In this document: positions 36,323 to 45,985 of the stretch, piece after piece | Layout of the letters: each line of letters opens with the position of its first letter | Position numbering within the stretch: the first letter of the stretch is position 1 | Source: JAVVSR01 sp036654095 | GTDB taxonomy: Bacteria; Bacillota; Clostridia; Christensenellales; CAG-917 | Assembly: GCA_036654095.1 (NCBI GenBank) | Contig: JAVVSR010000009.1 | Span: forward strand, 16,215 to 80,214 | Direction of reading: 5' to 3' | Length of the DNA: 64,000 nucleotides | Made by a program: the position numbers and the translations under genes | The notes under the pieces: generated by a model | Told to the model about the DNA's origin: nothing | What the model saw: only the letters and a program-made list of their open reading frames with translations | Database searches by the model: none

Positions 36323-38293
36323 TTATCGATTTTTCTTATATTCTTTATACCAAGCCTCGTTAATGCCTCGACGGTTTTCTTTAAATTCTTTTGCAATTTC
36401 TTTCATTCGGTTGTTCATATCGACAGCGATAGTTGGATAAACTGGTTGGCGATTATAATTTTCGCCACTGTCGTCGGTTAAAATGTGTAGCCAATTTTTG
36501 CGATATTTATCAAAAAATGCGCTATTATCATTTTGGATATTTTTAAAATATTTAAATGTTACAAATTCATTATCGGTTAAAACCTTGTGTTTAAAGCCGT
36601 ACTCTGCAATGATATCGGCCGAAGGAATGGCGTATTGTATGGCTTTAATTTTTTCGCGTTTCATATGTAATATAGGGTGTTCAACCGTATGAATAACTTT
36701 TTTACTGTCATTAATCAACGGAAGCATAGAAATGCCGTCTATGGCGCGGTCGAATGGCAGATACGACGTTTTTTGGCCGCTGTAGCCCGAAATTTTACAG
36801 ATATCGACGAGAGTTGGGTAAAGGTCAACAAGAGTTGCGCTACCGTCACGAGTTTCACCTTTATTAAATAAACCATTATTATTTTTCCATTGCATTAAAA
36901 ATGGAACTTTTTGTCCACCCTCGTATGCGGTGTATTTCCCTCCGCGGAGTTCATTTGTTGAGCCTTGCAGCGCAGGGCCATTGTCTGATGTAAAGATGAT
37001 GAGGGTATCATCAAGCTCGTTTAATTCGTCAAGAGTATTTAAAAGTTTCCCTAAATAGCTGTCAAATTCCGTTACGCAGTCGGCATAGTCGCCTAAGCCA
37101 GTTTTGCCTTTAAATTCATCTCCTACAAAAATAGGCGCGTGTGGCCACGGAGTTGTGTACCAAGCGCAGAAAGGTTGGTCGCCTTTGGAAACCTCGCGAA
37201 TCCAACCGTCAATTTCGTTGTGGATAAGCTTAGTTGCGTTAGATTGGTCCTTAAGTTCCGCCTTGTCGACGACAATTTCATACTCGCCCTTTGTTTCCTT
37301 TACGTGATAAAATGGAGTCATATCATTTACGTGGTGACTGCCATAGAAATAGTCAAAACCTTGATTTGTTGGCAAATATTGACCGTAGTCACCTAAATGC
37401 CATTTCCCAAAACAGCCAGTAGAATACCCTGCATTTTGCAACGTTTCCGCAATGGTAATTTCGTCGCCAAGCATACCGTCAACGTTGTTGCCCATTTCAA
37501 ATGAGTTAAATAGACGCGTTGTGCTGAAAGGCGAAAACGATTGTACGGTTGGGTAAATAACATTATCCGCGCAACCGCGATAAGGATATCTTCCCGTGAG
37601 CGCGGCAAAACGAGCAGGCGAACACACCGAATAACTGCTATAAAAATTGGTGAAGTTAAGTCCGTTTTGAGCAATGCTGTCAATGTTGGGGGTGTCATAA
37701 AGCGCGCCATTTAATGATATATCGCCATATCCCAAATCGTCCATTAAAACAAACAAAACATTGGGGCTTGACTTGTTTGACTTTACTTTATCGACATTGT
37801 TTAGATATTCGTCGTGGCCAGCCGCAAGGCTTACCATATTGGGCTTTGATTTTAAACTCATTGTAAGTACGTATATAATTGATGTAATTACAAGCACTGA
37901 CGACAAAATAATCGCTTTCGCTTGTATGCGATGTTTATCGGCAAACATAACCAAATAATATAATCCAAGCAAAATCAAAAATGACGGCAATGCCAGTAAA
38001 GCATTATATAAAACGCGTAAAATAAAAATTTCATCAACGCCAAATGCGATGTAGTACATTGTAACGCCAAAACTGACCGTTGTATATGCAATAAAGTAAT
38101 ATAGATTAAGTTGCTTTTTAAATATAAGCTCAACTAAAATAATTGCTGCCACAAAACAACAAAAAACGGCGGAAACAACGGCGATTAAATTTAAACGGCC
38201 AATCCACATAGCAAGCATTAATGTAATGCCTAAAATTGCAAACACAAATCCAACTGACTTAATTTTGTTTAAGGTTTTAATTTGCTTATCCAT
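36323..38293 (-). CDS. Membrane-anchored arylsulfatase (Cys type)
   Basis: 656 residues. Five membrane helices (~14-34, 36-57, 64-85, 93-118, 126-147), then a sulfatase domain with metal Asp pair (VLMDDLGYGD, ~185-186) and formylglycine site C224-S-P-A-R in YSVCSPARFAALTGR. Further family motifs: GKWHLGDYG, and FTSDNGPALQG. An odd helix number puts the catalytic domain outside if the N-terminus is inside. The layout resembles lipoteichoic acid synthases, but those use Thr and lack C-x-P-x-R. Likely removes sulfate from host or dietary glycans; the maturase at 34593 would activate it. Confidence 0.92.
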   Translation of the reverse strand: MDKQIKTLNKIKSVGFVFAILGITLMLAMWIGRLNLIAVVSAVFCCFVAAIILVELIFKKQLNLYYFIAYTTVSFGVTMYYIAFGVDEIFILRVLYNALLALPSFLILLGLYYLVMFADKHRIQAKAIILSSVLVITSIIYVLTMSLKSKPNMVSLAAGHDEYLNNVDKVKSNKSSPNVLFVLMDDLGYGDISLNGALYDTPNIDSIAQNGLNFTNFYSSYSVCSPARFAALTGRYPYRGCADNVIYPTVQSFSPFSTTRLFNSFEMGNNVDGMLGDEITIAETLQNAGYSTGCFGKWHLGDYGQYLPTNQGFDYFYGSHHVNDMTPFYHVKETKGEYEIVVDKAELKDQSNATKLIHNEIDGWIREVSKGDQPFCAWYTTPWPHAPIFVGDEFKGKTGLGDYADCVTEFDSYLGKLLNTLDELNELDDTLIIFTSDNGPALQGSTNELRGGKYTAYEGGQKVPFLMQWKNNNGLFNKGETRDGSATLVDLYPTLVDICKISGYSGQKTSYLPFDRAIDGISMLPLINDSKKVIHTVEHPILHMKREKIKAIQYAIPSADIIAEYGFKHKVLTDNEFVTFKYFKNIQNDNSAFFDKYRKNWLHILTDDSGENYNRQPVYPTIAVDMNNRMKEIAKEFKENRRGINEAWYKEYKKNR

Positions 38294-38400
38294 AATTCAC
38301 CATAACTCATTTAATAAATCTATTATATATAAAAAAAGCAAATAGCACAAATAAAAAGACGGAGTTTTGAAAAAAGGTTTTCAAAATGAACGAAATGTAG

Positions 38401-38413
38401 TATAATAAAATTA
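38401..38413 (+). promoter_or_regulatory. -10 element directly before yaaO (possible leaderless start)
   Basis: TATAAT at 38401-38406; the ATG follows 6 bases later and no Shine-Dalgarno exists. The expected transcription start falls on or beside the ATG. No convincing -35. Confidence 0.45.
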
Positions 38414-39708
38414 TGACAAAGCCGATATATGACAGCGTAATAAAATATGCTTTAAGTTGCCCCGAGAGGTTTCATATGCCAGCGCATTTTGGGGCAAATC
38501 TAGACGACCTTTTATATTCGTCGTCGGCTTTTGACATTACTGAACTTGATTTTTCAGACAATTTACAAAATCCAAATGGTATAATTTTAGAAAGCGAAAT
38601 TCAAGCGGCAAAAATATATAAAAGCCAAACGAGCCTATATTTTACAACGGGTGCGACAACTGCGATATTTGTCGCAATAGGCGCGTTGCGCGCTCGCGGT
38701 CGCGACATTATTATACAGCGAAATTGTCATAAATCGGTGTATTCGGCGGTCAGACATTTTGGGCTTAATCCGCACTACATTTACTCAAAACTATCGCGCG
38801 GATTGCCGTCAGTAGTCACACCCAGTGAAGTTAGACAGGCCTTAAGTGATTGCCCAAATGCGGCGGCTATTGTTATTACTTCGCCTACCTATTTTGGAGA
38901 TAGCGCATCTTTGGATATCGTTAAAATTGCAAAACAAGCAGGTATTCCGCTTATTGTAGATGAAGCGCACGGCGCCCATTTTTGCTTTTCAAACGAATTG
39001 CCCCAAGGGTTTTCGGAGTATGCCGATATGGCCGTGGTCAGTCTACATAAAACTATGCCAGTATATGGTGGCGGGGCAATCTTAAATGTCAACAATAAGC
39101 AGTATAGCGACGTAGCGCGGACATTACGCAGCGATTTGCACACTACAAGTCCAAGTTATGTGGTTTTAGCTTCAATGGACTACGCTATTGATGAGCTTAA
39201 TTTGTATGGCGAAGTGCTTTATGAAAAACTTAAAAATAGGATTGATTTATTTAAAGAGAATTTAAAAAAATATTATTTTTATCCTAATGATGATTTTTCG
39301 AGGCTATGTATTCTGCTGGGTAAAAAATTGATTGATAAACTGCAACGTTTAAATATAATGCCCGAGTTGGTTTATTGTGATTATGCGGTGTTTATTGTTT
39401 CGCCATACAATATGGAAAGGTTGGCAGTGCTTGAGGGTGTGCTGTTAAATGAAACACCTGAAGCTAGTGACAATCTAAATGGTTTTCAATATCCAACTCC
39501 TCAAAAAGGCAATGACGGCAGTTCGTTTGAATTAGTTAGTTTAAGTGACGCCGTTGGTCGAAGCGCGTATAATGAGTTGGGCATTTATCCTCCGGGTATT
39601 CCGCTAGTTGCGCACGGCGAAATAATAACTTCAGAAATTCAGTCAATACTTATGAAAGAAAACAATGTTTTTGGCTTTGTAAACGGCAAAGTCTGTGTTA
39701 CAATATAA
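38413..39708 (+). CDS. Orn/Lys/Arg decarboxylase-family protein (YaaO/SpeA-like)
   Basis: 431 residues, PLP fold type I, shorter than full decarboxylases (~480). Seen: RFHMPAHFG at the start (family M-P-G-H-K-G), YFTTGATTA, DEAHGAHFCFS, and PLP Lys in VVSLHKTMPVYGGGA. The Gly to Ala and Lys to Phe changes in the first motif are unusual. Position before tmk-holB-ricT equals that of yaaO in Bacillus, which supports the assignment. Substrate (Lys, Arg or Orn) cannot be told. Confidence 0.88.
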   Translation: MTKPIYDSVIKYALSCPERFHMPAHFGANLDDLLYSSSAFDITELDFSDNLQNPNGIILESEIQAAKIYKSQTSLYFTTGATTAIFVAIGALRARGRDIIIQRNCHKSVYSAVRHFGLNPHYIYSKLSRGLPSVVTPSEVRQALSDCPNAAAIVITSPTYFGDSASLDIVKIAKQAGIPLIVDEAHGAHFCFSNELPQGFSEYADMAVVSLHKTMPVYGGGAILNVNNKQYSDVARTLRSDLHTTSPSYVVLASMDYAIDELNLYGEVLYEKLKNRIDLFKENLKKYYFYPNDDFSRLCILLGKKLIDKLQRLNIMPELVYCDYAVFIVSPYNMERLAVLEGVLLNETPEASDNLNGFQYPTPQKGNDGSSFELVSLSDAVGRSAYNELGIYPPGIPLVAHGEIITSEIQSILMKENNVFGFVNGKVCVTI

Positions 39709-39787
39709 CTGTTATATTTTGTTTATTCCTTTTAATAAAGTGATATTAAAATTAAGCTAAATATATTTTTTGTGCATTATTTAAAGT

Positions 39788-39907
39788 ATGGCGTTAGATA
39801 TTTTTGGTATAGTATTGAAATTTATTAGCGTAGGCTTTAGCAAGGAAGAACTATTTACTTTAAAAGTACAGTCAGTTAATGTTTTTACAATCATAGATAG
39901 GCCATAA
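39788..39907 (+). CDS. Possible 39-residue peptide between yaaO and tmk
   Basis: An ATG frame in the 230-base gap (MALDIFGIVLKF start). No Shine-Dalgarno sequence and no family known to me. Bacillus has yaaQ/yaaR in this neighbourhood, but they are much longer and do not match. Listed only because the gap is otherwise empty. Confidence 0.2.
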   Translation: MALDIFGIVLKFISVGFSKEELFTLKVQSVNVFTIIDRP

Positions 39908-39938
39908 AAATGGCTTAAATAAAATACGGCAGGTAGTT

Positions 39939-40565
39939 ATGGCAAGTTTTATTACGTTTGAAGGCGGCGAAGGCGTTGGAAAATCAACACAGGTTTCGCT
40001 TGTTATGGAATATTTAAAAAACACCAATCAGGAGGCAATTTTGGTGCGACAGCCCGGCGGGACGCAAATTTCCGAAGCGGTCCGCGCGATTTTGCTTGAC
40101 CCAAAAAACACCGAGATGTGTCCCGAGTGCGAGGCTTTACTATATGCAGCGGCGCGCGCGCAACTAATAAAAGAGGTTATAAAGCCATCGTTAGATAAAG
40201 GTATAATTGTTGTTTGCGACAGGCATATTGATAGTTCTATGGCATATCAGGGCTATGCGCGAAATCTTGGCATTGATGAAATAATTAAAATTAACGAAAT
40301 GGCTGTTGGCGAATGTGTGCCCGATGCAACAATATTTATTGACTTACCACACGACAAGATGTTTAGAAGCAAGGCATCGTCATTGCAACTGTGTGACAGG
40401 CTCGAAGCGGAAAGCCAAAGTTTTCACGAAAAAGTTTATGAAGGGTTTAGAATGCTTGCTGAAAGGTTTTCAAATCGAATTATCCGAATAATACCTTGCG
40501 CTAGCAAGCAAGAAACTTCAAAGCTAATTATTGATGCTTTGAAAAACAAAGGGGTTATAAGTTAA
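39939..40565 (+). CDS. tmk: Thymidylate kinase
   Basis: 208 residues. P-loop GGEGVGKST at ~9-17, DR(H) motif VVCDRHIDSSMAYQG, and the lid region. Phosphorylates dTMP to dTDP. The SD is weak (GGCAGGTAG). Overlaps holB by one base (TAATG), implying coupled translation. Confidence 0.96.
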   Translation: MASFITFEGGEGVGKSTQVSLVMEYLKNTNQEAILVRQPGGTQISEAVRAILLDPKNTEMCPECEALLYAAARAQLIKEVIKPSLDKGIIVVCDRHIDSSMAYQGYARNLGIDEIIKINEMAVGECVPDATIFIDLPHDKMFRSKASSLQLCDRLEAESQSFHEKVYEGFRMLAERFSNRIIRIIPCASKQETSKLIIDALKNKGVIS

Positions 40566-41539
40566 TGATTAAGTATGTCGATGCGCTTAAAAATAGCGAA
40601 GCTTACAAACTTATAAAAAAAGATATTGACTGCGGCGAACTTGCGCACGCGTATATGGTGATTTCGCCCGATGTAGAGGTTGTGGCGGAACTGTTTTCGT
40701 TAGTTGCTTGCACAGTGTTTTGTGAAAACGATGCCTGTTTGCAGTGTTCTACGTGCAGCAAAATTTTAAATGGAAATCATGTTGATATTAAGTATATTAA
40801 TCAACTCAATGAAAACATTAAAGTAGATGACGTTAAGGAATTAATTGATGACACGTCATTGTTGTCATATGAAGGTAAAAACAAACTCTATTTTATATAT
40901 TCGGCCGACAAAATGAATTTAATTGCGCAAAACAAATTGCTAAAAACGCTTGAAGAACCACCCAAGTCGGTTACAATATTTTTAGGGGTGGGGCGCGAAA
41001 GCGCAATGCTAGACACCATTATGTCTCGGGCGAGAAAAATTTATCTTGACAGGTTTTCTGAAGATGTAATTTATAATGAAATCTACGCCGAAACTTATGA
41101 TGAAAAAAAAGCGCGAATTGCGTCGGTTTGTTGCGACGGAATGTTAGGACGAGCAAGCGAAATTGCAAAAAGCGCGGGCTATGAGGCCGTTTACGACGAA
41201 ACTTTGACCGTTTTAAAACAGCTCAAAAAAAGCTCGGATGTTGCCTCTGTATTGGGGTTGAAGCCATCGCTTGTTGACAATCTACCAATATTTTTGGATA
41301 CGTTGTCGTTGCTAATTCGCGATATGCTTATGTCAAAAACGAATTTGTCGTTAGTCTTATCTAAGCACAAAGCCGACGAAATTATGGAATTGTCGCAAGG
41401 ATATTCTGAACGCGCTTTGGGAAACATCTTATACCTTATTAATAGCGAGCGCAAAAAACTCGAAGCAAACGTGACGAAAATTTGCGTACTTGAAAATTTA
41501 TTTTTTGGAATCTTGGAGGTAAAATATAAATGTCGATAA
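40565..41539 (+). CDS. holB: DNA polymerase III subunit delta'
   Basis: 324 residues. Clamp-loader AAA-type fold with a Cys-rich zinc module (CENDACLQCSTCSKI), the region VDDVKELIDDTSLLSYEGKNKLYFIYSADKM, and LLKTLEEPPKSVTIFLGV, all typical of HolB. The P-loop is absent, as is usual for delta'. Ends 10 bases inside ricT. Confidence 0.93.
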   Translation: MIKYVDALKNSEAYKLIKKDIDCGELAHAYMVISPDVEVVAELFSLVACTVFCENDACLQCSTCSKILNGNHVDIKYINQLNENIKVDDVKELIDDTSLLSYEGKNKLYFIYSADKMNLIAQNKLLKTLEEPPKSVTIFLGVGRESAMLDTIMSRARKIYLDRFSEDVIYNEIYAETYDEKKARIASVCCDGMLGRASEIAKSAGYEAVYDETLTVLKQLKKSSDVASVLGLKPSLVDNLPIFLDTLSLLIRDMLMSKTNLSLVLSKHKADEIMELSQGYSERALGNILYLINSERKKLEANVTKICVLENLFFGILEVKYKCR

Positions 41540-42408
41540 CCATAGTTGGTGTTAAATTTAAAAACTCTTGTAAGGTGTACTACTTTAATCCCGAGGCAAA
41601 CGCGTATGCAGAGGGCGAAGGCGTAATTGTTGAAACGGCGCGAGGAGTGGAGTATGGTTTAGTGGCTATCGCTAACAGGGACGTTCCCGATGCAGAAGTT
41701 GTGCAACCATTAAAGCCTATTATTAGAAAAGCAACTGATGACGACTTTGCGCAAACCATAAAAAACGAGGGAATGAAAGCCGAGGCTATGCGCTTGGCAA
41801 ACGAGAAAATCGAAAAGCACAAGTTAAATATGAAACTTGTTGACGCTGAATATACCTTTGACAGAAACAAGGTGATATTTTATTTTACGGCTAACGGGCG
41901 AGTTGATTTCCGCGAACTTGTTAAGGATTTGGCAGGTGTGTTTAGGGTTCGCATAGAACTGCGCCAAATTTATGAGCGCGACGATACAAAAATAAGAGGC
42001 GCGCTTGCTGTATGCGGTCGCGAATGTTGTTGCAAAACACATCTGCCCGATTTTGAAAAAGTATCAATTAAAATGGCTAAAGTGCAAGGGTTGTCTTTAA
42101 ATCCTGCAAAAATTAGCGGAGTATGCGGAAGACTTATGTGTTGCTTAAAATACGAAAACGACTACTATGCCGAAATGTTTAAAAAAATGCCTCGAATTGG
42201 AAGTCGCGCTATGACTCCCGACGGCGAAGGCATTGTTGAAAACAATGATATTATTCGTCAGCAAGTGAAAGTTAGGGTTATGCAGCCAGATGGCACATAT
42301 GACATTAAAACGTATGAATTAACCGATATCGACGCTAAAGAACACCAGTCCTCAAACGATACCGATGACTCGGTAGATGATGCCGATTTGAAAAAATTGC
42401 TTGACTAA
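41530..42408 (+). CDS. ricT: PSP1-domain protein RicT (YaaT)
   Basis: 292 residues. PSP1 core with EYGLVAIANRDVPD and the Cys-rich stretch CGRECCCKTH and GVCGRLMCCLKYEN. In Bacillus RicT joins RicA and RicF in a complex with iron-sulfur clusters that steers RNase Y and affects sporulation and competence. The conserved order tmk-holB-ricT is retained. Acidic C-terminal tail. SD GGAGG at 41515-41519. Confidence 0.94.
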   Translation: MSITIVGVKFKNSCKVYYFNPEANAYAEGEGVIVETARGVEYGLVAIANRDVPDAEVVQPLKPIIRKATDDDFAQTIKNEGMKAEAMRLANEKIEKHKLNMKLVDAEYTFDRNKVIFYFTANGRVDFRELVKDLAGVFRVRIELRQIYERDDTKIRGALAVCGRECCCKTHLPDFEKVSIKMAKVQGLSLNPAKISGVCGRLMCCLKYENDYYAEMFKKMPRIGSRAMTPDGEGIVENNDIIRQQVKVRVMQPDGTYDIKTYELTDIDAKEHQSSNDTDDSVDDADLKKLLD

Positions 42409-42448
42409 ATTTATTTTTTTAAACGTATAATAAGGATAGATATTTTTT

Positions 42449-42474
42449 AAGGACTGCATGAAAATGCGGTCCTT
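42449..42474 (+). terminator. Terminator after ricT
   Basis: 11-bp stem AAGGACTGCAT / ATGCGGTCCTT with one T-G pair and a 4-base loop; short T tract. Confidence 0.6.
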
Positions 42475-42587
42475 TTGCGTGCAAAAACGAAAGGATTAAT
42501 AAAATATAAATACAATGTATTTATTAAAGGTTTTAAAACAAAATAAAATTAATCAAGTTTGCTTGTATACATCAGACATAATAATTG

Positions 42588-42617
42588 TTGACTTTAAACA
42601 TTTGGCGGTGCTATAAT
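42588..42617 (+). promoter_or_regulatory. Promoter of the 56-residue gene
   Basis: TTGACT (42588-42593), 18-base spacer, TATAAT (42612-42617) with an extended TGC. Confidence 0.8.
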
Positions 42618-42634
42618 TTTTATGAGGAATATAT

Positions 42635-42805
42635 ATGGACAGCAAACTAAATATTTTGATTTGCTTTTTCATACAACATAAGGCGATGTTGACGCTTGTT
42701 AAAGAGCGTAAAGCCGAGCAAGTTGAGGAAACGATAAGGGAACACATTGCGTGTGGACTAATAAAATGCCCGCGCTTAGGGGAATATACACAGTATTTTA
42801 AGTAA
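42635..42805 (+). CDS. 56-residue protein, unknown
   Basis: Short gene found by reading the sequence. SD GAGGA (42624-42628) sits well before the ATG, and a near-consensus promoter sits just upstream. The protein starts MDSKLNILICFF, has a charged helix (LTLVKERKAEQVEETIREHI) and two Cys in ACGLIKCPR. That could be a small metal or redox site, or just chance. No terminator is seen. Context: alone between ricT and uxuA. Confidence 0.6.
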   Translation: MDSKLNILICFFIQHKAMLTLVKERKAEQVEETIREHIACGLIKCPRLGEYTQYFK

Positions 42806-42964
42806 AAATCAGTTGATTAAAAGGCGCTTGGTACGATTGTCGCAACAATTAAGCCGTCATATAAGTAAATGTAAAATACACAAATTTAAAATAAAGAAAT
42901 TTTTTTAGTAGTGTAAAGATAGTATTTTTAATTAGCAACAAAAAAAGATGTCAAAGGGAAAGCT

Positions 42965-44014
42965 ATGAAAATTACATTTCGCTGGTACGGGGATAACGAC
43001 AAAGTTACACTAGAAAACATACGACAAATTCCTGTTGTTACTGGAGTTGTTTCGGCAATTTACGATACTCCTGTTGGAAGTGTTTGGAGTGAAGATAGTA
43101 TAAAAAAACTGGTAGAAAACTGTCACAATAATGGTTTAGAATGTGAGGTTATAGAAAGCGTGCCTGTTCACGAGGATATAAAATTAGGCTTGCCAACGGC
43201 TCAAAAATTTATTGAAAACTATTGTGAAAATTTAAGACGTTTGGCAAAATATGGCGTTAAATGCGTATGCTATAATTTTATGCCAGTATTTGATTGGCTT
43301 AGAAGTGACCTTGAAAAAAAACAAGCAGACGGCGCAACAGCGTTGTCGTATAGCCACAACGCTGTGCTTAATATGAACCCTTTAAACGGCAATTTATCGT
43401 TGCCGGGTTGGGACAGTAGCTATACCTCGGACGGGTTGAAATCGCTACTTAAACAATACGAAACTATCGATGAAGCTTCGTTATGGAAAAATATTGAAGT
43501 TTTTTTAAAAGCGGTTATCCCTGTTTCTGAACAGGTGGGAATTAATATGGCGATACATCCAGATGACCCCCCGTGGCCTATTTTCGGGTTGCCACGCATT
43601 ATTACTAATTATGAAAATATAAAGCGATTTTTAAATTTGGTCGATAGTCCCAACAATGGAATTACATTGTGTACGGGTTCGCTGGGCGCAAGCGCGGACA
43701 ATAAAATTATCGATATTATTAATATGGCGAAAGGACGCATACACTTTGCGCATATTAGAAATATTAAGTTAAGTGGCGAGCGTGATTTTGAGGAAACGGC
43801 GCACCCAACTTGTTGTGGCAGTTTGGATATTTACGAAATTTTGAAAGCGCTTTTAGATAGTGGCTTTGACGGATATGTTCGCCCCGACCACGGCCGAATG
43901 ATTTGGGGTGAAAAAGGGCGATATGGATATGGCCTTTATGACCGAGCTTTGGGCGCATGCTACATTGGCGGATTATATGAGGCGATAGTGAAAAATAAGG
44001 AGAAAAATTTATGA
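42965..44014 (+). CDS. uxuA: Mannonate dehydratase
   Basis: 349 residues, the normal UxuA length. Dehydrates D-mannonate to 2-keto-3-deoxygluconate (KDG). Seen: MKITFRWYG start, CYNFMPVFDWLRSD, MAIHPDDPP, GITLCTGSLGA, HFAHIRNI and VRPDHGRM, which carry the His, Cys and Asp metal ligands. First gene of a long operon; overlaps the SDR by 4 bases. KDG kinase and KDPG-type aldolases at 53.6-56.1 kb complete the lower route. Confidence 0.95.
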   Translation: MKITFRWYGDNDKVTLENIRQIPVVTGVVSAIYDTPVGSVWSEDSIKKLVENCHNNGLECEVIESVPVHEDIKLGLPTAQKFIENYCENLRRLAKYGVKCVCYNFMPVFDWLRSDLEKKQADGATALSYSHNAVLNMNPLNGNLSLPGWDSSYTSDGLKSLLKQYETIDEASLWKNIEVFLKAVIPVSEQVGINMAIHPDDPPWPIFGLPRIITNYENIKRFLNLVDSPNNGITLCTGSLGASADNKIIDIINMAKGRIHFAHIRNIKLSGERDFEETAHPTCCGSLDIYEILKALLDSGFDGYVRPDHGRMIWGEKGRYGYGLYDRALGACYIGGLYEAIVKNKEKNL

Positions 44015-44826
44015 ACAAAGTTGTTGTCATTACGGGCGCAGGCGGAGTTTTGTGCAGTGTTATAGCCCGAAACTTTTGCGAAAAAAATGATAAGGTTGCG
44101 CTAATTGATATTAATGGCGAAGCGGTTGCTATGCTAGCGGAAAAACTGACGAATGAAGGGTTTTCTGCGCGCGGATACGAGGCGAACGTGTTAAATAAAG
44201 AAAGCCTTATAAGCGTTGAAAAAAAGATAACTGAAGATTTTGGAAAGTGCGATATTTTGATAAATGGAGCAGGTGGCAACAACTCTAAGGCGACAACGGA
44301 TATTGAGTTTCATAACGAGGCAAAAGCAGGCCTAAAAAGCTTTTTTAACCTTGACGAGGCAGGCGTTGATTTTGTTTTTAACCTAAACTTTATGGGTACA
44401 TTTTTAACGACTCAAGTTTTTGCTGAAGAAATGGCGGCTAGAAAATCGGGAAATATTTTAAATATTTCGTCAATGAACGCATTTTCACCACTCACGAAAA
44501 TTCCTGCGTACTCGGGCGCAAAGGCAGCAATTTCAAATTTTACACAGTGGTTAGCTGTTTATTTTGCCAGTTCGGGAATTCGCGTCAATGCAATCGCGCC
44601 GGGATTTTTTGCTACAAATCAAAATAAAACGCTTTTATTTAATGAGGACGGAAGTTTGACAGATAGAAGTAAAAAGATATTAAATCAAACTCCAATGAAA
44701 AGGTTTGGCGTTCCGATGGAACTGTTAGGCACAATAAACTGGCTTACAAACGACGAAGAAAGCGGATTCGTAACGGGTATAGTCGTACCGATTGACGGAG
44801 GCTTTAGCGCGTATTCGGGAGTATAA
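44011..44826 (+). CDS. SDR oxidoreductase, probable D-mannonate oxidoreductase
   Basis: 271 residues. Cofactor motif TGAGGVLCSV, NAGG-like INGAGG, catalytic Ser in NISSMNAF, and Y-x-x-x-K in YSGAK. The internal insert around NNSKATTDIEFHNEAKAGLKSFFNLDEAG is found in SDR-type fructuronate reductases. With uxuA next to it, the reaction is likely fructuronate to mannonate with NAD(P)H. Overlap ATGA with uxuA. Confidence 0.9.
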   Translation: MNKVVVITGAGGVLCSVIARNFCEKNDKVALIDINGEAVAMLAEKLTNEGFSARGYEANVLNKESLISVEKKITEDFGKCDILINGAGGNNSKATTDIEFHNEAKAGLKSFFNLDEAGVDFVFNLNFMGTFLTTQVFAEEMAARKSGNILNISSMNAFSPLTKIPAYSGAKAAISNFTQWLAVYFASSGIRVNAIAPGFFATNQNKTLLFNEDGSLTDRSKKILNQTPMKRFGVPMELLGTINWLTNDEESGFVTGIVVPIDGGFSAYSGV

Positions 44827-44827
44827 A

Positions 44828-45985
44828 ATGAAAAAAATCAATGTTGCGGTTATCGGAATCGGGCGAATGGGCAGTGTGCACGCGCGAAATCTAAAGAAGG
44901 GAAAAGTGCGTGGAGCAAAGCTTCAAGCCATTTGCGACATCAAGTCGGAGGCTTTAACCGAGTTTACAAAAAAGTACGGCCAAACCGCCACATATTTGGA
45001 TTATAAAGCTATGCTGAAAGCCGAAAATATTGACGCTGTTATTATAGCGACGGAACATTATTTTCACGCTGATATTGCAATATATTGTATGGAACAAGGT
45101 TTAAATGTATTGGTTGAAAAGCCATTAAGCGTCACTACTTTAGAGGCGAAACGCGTTATCGAGCGCGCAAAAGAACATTCTAAACAAGTCACGGCAGTGA
45201 TGTTTAATCAACGTACTAATCCGCTGTATGCCCGCGCAAAAAGGCTTGTAGAGGAAGGCAAGATAGGGGAAATTCAGCGCGTAAACTTTATTGTTACCGA
45301 TTGGTATCGCTCGCAAGCTTACTACAATCAAGGCGGATGGCGCGCGAGTTTGTGGGGTGAGGGCGGTGGAACGCTTATCAATCAATGTATACATCAGCTT
45401 GATTTAATTCAATGGATAATAGGTCTGCCAAAAACAGTATTTGTAAAAATGGCTACTAAGAATAGGCAAATTACCACTGAAAACGATGTGGTTGCGCTTT
45501 TCAAATATGATAATGATGTGTATTGCAGTTTTACGGCGTCAACGCACGAGCTTCGAGGCGCTAATCGTTTAGAAATCGCAGGCACTAATGGACGCATTGT
45601 GATTGACAGCAATAAAATGAAAGTGTACACATTTGCAAAAGATGAAAAACAAATTAATAACGAAACTAAATCGGGATATGGTTTTGTGCTTAAAAAGACG
45701 GCGCGCTATAATCATAGATTGGGGTTTGCCGTTGGGTTTATAAAAGGCGGACAGCAATTAAATATTGTACGCAATTTTTTAAATGGTGTAATGCGCAATG
45801 AAAAATTGATTTCGCCTATTGCAGACGGGTTAAATGCGGTAATGATGATAAACGCAATGTATCTTTCGGCGTGGGAGAACAAGGAAATTAGCTTGCCGAT
45901 TGATGATGTGGAATACACTAAAATTTTAAATGATAAGATAAAGGAAGAAAAAATTATATTGGGAGAAAATAATGATAAAAATTAG
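44828..45985 (+). CDS. Gfo/Idh/MocA oxidoreductase 1
   Basis: 385 residues from the ATG at 44828; the longer frame to 44792 lies inside the SDR and is discarded. NAD site VIGIGRMGSVHARN, EKPLSVT signature, and catalytic His region INQCIHQLDLIQW. Oxidises or reduces a sugar hydroxyl. It is a close paralogue of the gene at 46891, both keeping FNQRTNPLY and the GGWR...WGEGGG motif. Each is followed by an isomerase-like gene. Confidence 0.92.
   Translation: MKKINVAVIGIGRMGSVHARNLKKGKVRGAKLQAICDIKSEALTEFTKKYGQTATYLDYKAMLKAENIDAVIIATEHYFHADIAIYCMEQGLNVLVEKPLSVTTLEAKRVIERAKEHSKQVTAVMFNQRTNPLYARAKRLVEEGKIGEIQRVNFIVTDWYRSQAYYNQGGWRASLWGEGGGTLINQCIHQLDLIQWIIGLPKTVFVKMATKNRQITTENDVVALFKYDNDVYCSFTASTHELRGANRLEIAGTNGRIVIDSNKMKVYTFAKDEKQINNETKSGYGFVLKKTARYNHRLGFAVGFIKGGQQLNIVRNFLNGVMRNEKLISPIADGLNAVMMINAMYLSAWENKEISLPIDDVEYTKILNDKIKEEKIILGENNDKN

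Noticed and set aside
36323..38293. Lipoteichoic acid synthase
   Set aside because: The helix layout is similar, but the active site is C-S-P-A-R of Cys-type sulfatases rather than the Thr of LTA synthases.
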